From Clostridium sp. CAG:253 (GTDB taxonomy: Bacteria > Bacillota > Clostridia > Lachnospirales > Lachnospiraceae): a stretch of DNA of 25,428 bases. Below the pieces are notes generated by a model, which worked only from the letters and a program-made list of their open reading frames with translations, was not told where the DNA came from and did no database searches. A program made the position numbers and the translations under genes. Shown here one piece after another: positions 23,309 to 25,428 of the stretch (within the stretch, counting starts at the first letter, position 1; every line of letters starts with the position of its first letter). Location: positions 6,820 to 32,247 of the forward strand of contig FR887333.1 of NCBI GenBank assembly GCA_000436755.1, written 5' to 3'.

Positions 23309-23956
23309 CTATCTGCTTTCCAGTTTTTTTAATAAATAATAGGGATTGATACTTTTCTCCCCTGCCTTATCTCTCACATATACCCCGAAATGAAGATGTA
23401 CCTGAAACTTACCCCTTGTTCCCTCGTCACCATAACCCGTATTCCCCATATATCCTATAATTTCTCCTGCCTTTACCGTATCATTGCATTTCAGACCTTT
23501 TCTATAGGAGTCTAAATGCGCATAATAATAGTAATTCCCATGTCTGCTTCTTATTCCGACCCTGTACCCTCCGAGTCTCAGCCATCCCTTTTTTTCAACT
23601 ACACCATCACATACAGAACGCACCTTAAATTTTCCTGCCTTATCTTCCGATGGCATAATGTCTATCCCTTCATGATGTCTGTTTCCTCCGAAACTTCTTC
23701 CCTCTCCATACCCGTCATCAAAAAAGCATGTGCTTTTTCCCTGTCTTAAAACAGGAAAACATTTACATTCCCGTAAAATTTCCGCACCGTTTTCCTTTGA
23801 AATATTTTTGTTTATTCCCGATATAAATCTGTACTCAAATTTAGTTTGTCTTTCCCATGTACAAATATAATTTATACACATACATAAAGCAACCGTTACT
23901 GCTGCAAAAGTTATAAATCCTTTATATTTGAGAAACTTTTTTAATATATCTGACAA
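23309..23956 (-). CDS. Membrane-anchored M23 (LytM-like) peptidase
   Basis: A 215-residue protein starting at TTG 23956 with GGGAG upstream; no good ATG is available. A signal anchor lies at about 12-32 (KGFITFAAVTVALCMCINYIC). The C-terminal domain (about 85-205) has the zinc-binding pattern HEGID (H95, D99), YAHLD (H147) and HLHFG (H187, H189), so catalytic residues are complete. Such enzymes cut peptidoglycan cross-bridges, or act in the SpoIIQ-type sporulation channel; which applies is not clear. First gene of the run that continues with the alarmone synthetase. Confidence 0.88.
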   Translation of the reverse strand: MSDILKKFLKYKGFITFAAVTVALCMCINYICTWERQTKFEYRFISGINKNISKENGAEILRECKCFPVLRQGKSTCFFDDGYGEGRSFGGNRHHEGIDIMPSEDKAGKFKVRSVCDGVVEKKGWLRLGGYRVGIRSRHGNYYYYAHLDSYRKGLKCNDTVKAGEIIGYMGNTGYGDEGTRGKFQVHLHFGVYVRDKAGEKSINPYYLLKKLESR

Positions 23957-24050
23957 AACTACTCCCAGGCAACTCTTAATTGCAAATATATTTTTTTAAT
24001 AATATGCTTTATTTTAATTTTTTATGTAAACAGCCGTATAAAACATAAAA

Positions 24051-24842
24051 TTACATATTTCTTGATTTGTCAGCGCATGCACTCATTGCTTCGATCACAC
24101 TGCTTCTGAACCCTTTCTCTTCAAGAACTTTTACAGCCTCAATTGTTGTTCCGGCAGGTGAGCAAACCATATCTTTAAGCTCTCCCGGATGCTTTCCAGT
24201 CTCGAGAACCATCTTAGCACTTCCAAGAACAGACTGTGCCGCGAACTGATACGCCTGTGCTCTTGGCATTCCCTCAGCTACTGCCGCATCAGCCATCGCC
24301 TCAATAAACATAAATACATATGCAGGTGAACTTCCGCTGACAGCTATAACTGCGTCCATTATATTTTCATTTATAAACTGTGCAATACCGAATGATGATA
24401 AAAGTTCAGATACCACTTTTTTTTCTTCATCACTTACATTTTTGTTAGGGCATATCGCAGTAACCGCTTCTCCTACCAAAGCAGGTGTATTTGGCATAAT
24501 TCTTACAATCTTTTTCTCTCCGCCGAAAGCGTTTTCAACCCATTCTACACTCTTTCCTGCTGCTACACTTATAATTATCTGATTTTCATTTACAACAGAT
24601 TTAATTTCATCTATAACTTCCTGATAGTAAACAGGTTTAACGGCAAGAAATACTATATCAGCCTTTGCAACTTCAGTATTATCAAGTGTAACATTAACAC
24701 CAAATTCTTCGGAAACCTTATCTATTGTTTTCTGAGTTGCCGCTGATGCAATAATCTCATCTTTTTTCACTATACCCTTTGCCAATATTCCGCCTATCAT
24801 TGCCTGTGCCATATTTCCGGCACCTATAAAACCTAATTTCAT
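24051..24842 (-). CDS. proC: Pyrroline-5-carboxylate reductase
   Basis: A 263-residue enzyme for the last step of proline synthesis (NADPH-dependent reduction of pyrroline-5-carboxylate). The Rossmann motif GFIGAGNMAQAMIGG lies at 4-18. Also visible are FLAVKP, IISVAAGKS, RIMPNTPALVGEAV, the helical signature SGSSPAYVFMFIEAMADAAV and the conserved MVCSPAGTTIEAVKVLEEKGFRS near the end. AGAGGAAG precedes the ATG. It lies in a cluster of minus-strand genes but is separated by about 100 bp from each neighbour, so it may be a single transcription unit. Confidence 0.97.
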   Translation of the reverse strand: MKLGFIGAGNMAQAMIGGILAKGIVKKDEIIASAATQKTIDKVSEEFGVNVTLDNTEVAKADIVFLAVKPVYYQEVIDEIKSVVNENQIIISVAAGKSVEWVENAFGGEKKIVRIMPNTPALVGEAVTAICPNKNVSDEEKKVVSELLSSFGIAQFINENIMDAVIAVSGSSPAYVFMFIEAMADAAVAEGMPRAQAYQFAAQSVLGSAKMVLETGKHPGELKDMVCSPAGTTIEAVKVLEEKGFRSSVIEAMSACADKSRNM

Positions 24843-24961
24843 ATTCTTCCTCTTTTCTGAGCGTTCAATTTTTTAAGACATTGCATATCTTCTATGCCTT
24901 TATTCTAAAATACCATCTGTTTTCGCCCGGAACAGACAGTATCACACTATATAAGTCAACA

Positions 24962-25428
24962 CTATCTATAATACCACTCTTTTAGCTCCATTGCATTCAA
25001 AAATTTATTTTGGAAATCATTTTCGTCTGCAAGTTCTATATGTCTTATCTCTTCTGTTAATTTTTCCGTATTCTTCACAAAATCTGCATCGAATAATGCC
25101 CTAGCCGCACCGTTTCCGGCGGCATTACCTATAAATTCTATTTTGTCCGGATAGGATGGCAGTAAACCGAATGAAATAGCAGATGAAGCATGTATAAATT
25201 TTCCAAACACTCCTGCAATTTTTATTTTATCAATATCATTCATTGTAATTCCGGCTTTTTCAAGCAAAACTTCGACACCTGCCTGTATTGCACCCTTTGC
25301 GAGCTGAACATTTCTTATATCTTTCTGAGTGACAATTATCTTATTTTTTTCTGATAAAACAAAATAATTTCCAATCTTTTCATCACTGTTGTCAAGACAA
25401 TTACACAGATTTATATTAACATTTGCCG
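24962..25428 (-). CDS. RACo-like ASKHA (DUF4445) protein, C-terminal part, runs off the window
   Basis: Only the last about 155 residues are present; the frame is open to the window edge, so the internal ATG at 25267 is not the start. The visible segment (VTQKDIRNVQLAKGAIQAGVEVLLEKAG, IAGVFGKFIHASSAISFGLLP, IEFIGNAAGNGAARALF) matches the end of the ATP-dependent reductive activators of corrinoid proteins, which return inactive cobalt(II) to cobalt(I) for methyl transfer. A 2Fe-2S domain would be expected upstream, outside the window. It points to corrinoid-dependent methyl transfer in this organism. Confidence 0.8.
   Translation of the reverse strand, partial: ANVNINLCNCLDNSDEKIGNYFVLSEKNKIIVTQKDIRNVQLAKGAIQAGVEVLLEKAGITMNDIDKIKIAGVFGKFIHASSAISFGLLPSYPDKIEFIGNAAGNGAARALFDADFVKNTEKLTEEIRHIELADENDFQNKFLNAMELKEWYYR

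Overview
The window is low-GC Firmicutes DNA, most likely from an anaerobic gut member of the Lachnospiraceae. This is inferred from strong AGGAGG-type ribosome binding sites, a Gram-positive LexA box at recA, the short clostridial form of ThiC, an anaerobic (class III) ribonucleotide reductase, and paired sigma/anti-sigma and VanR-like regulators. It is mostly a chromosomal housekeeping region with a few accessory or unexplained patches. No rRNA, tRNA, CRISPR array or transposase was recognised.

Left end (1-3434, minus strand): a two-component system (start of a sensor kinase, complete OmpR-type regulator), then an ECF-type sigma factor followed 5 bp later by a membrane-anchored DUF4179-like anti-sigma protein. 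Accessory patch (3288-4425): a lone plus-strand PemK/MazF-type RNase toxin with its own promoter and no protein antitoxin. Directly behind it are four hairpins that share the 7-nt loop ACGAG(T/C)G but have different stems. All wobble pairs in these stems are G-U only in plus-strand RNA, so the array looks like a structured RNA made with the toxin mRNA. This is the best candidate in the window for an undescribed system: an RNA-linked toxin or a toxin-bound 3' UTR.

Middle left (4470-9136, minus strand): the str operon rpsL-rpsG-fusA-tuf. tuf is broken as given: about 44 residues at the start of domain II are missing, a divergent 139-bp copy of the following segment takes their place, and the frame is lost. 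Either this is an assembly chimera of two tuf alleles or a real lesion covered by a second tuf. Next come recX and recA, with a LexA operator.

Centre (11150-16467): a DUF1653 protein and thiE (plus); an unknown membrane-anchored protein with a 31-codon upstream ORF (minus); a HAD phosphatase (plus); and thiC (minus) behind a TPP riboswitch, an intrinsic terminator and a near-consensus promoter. A 38-40 bp palindrome built on CAAAATACCTTTTG occurs twice, upstream of the DUF1653 gene and in the thiC leader.

Right (16468-25428): a CmpB-like membrane protein and nrdD (plus). Then a minus-strand run: M23 peptidase, small alarmone synthetase, unknown membrane protein, RluD-type pseudouridine synthase, RecU and a single-domain Hpt protein. 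proC and the end of a RACo-like ASKHA protein, both minus, close the window.
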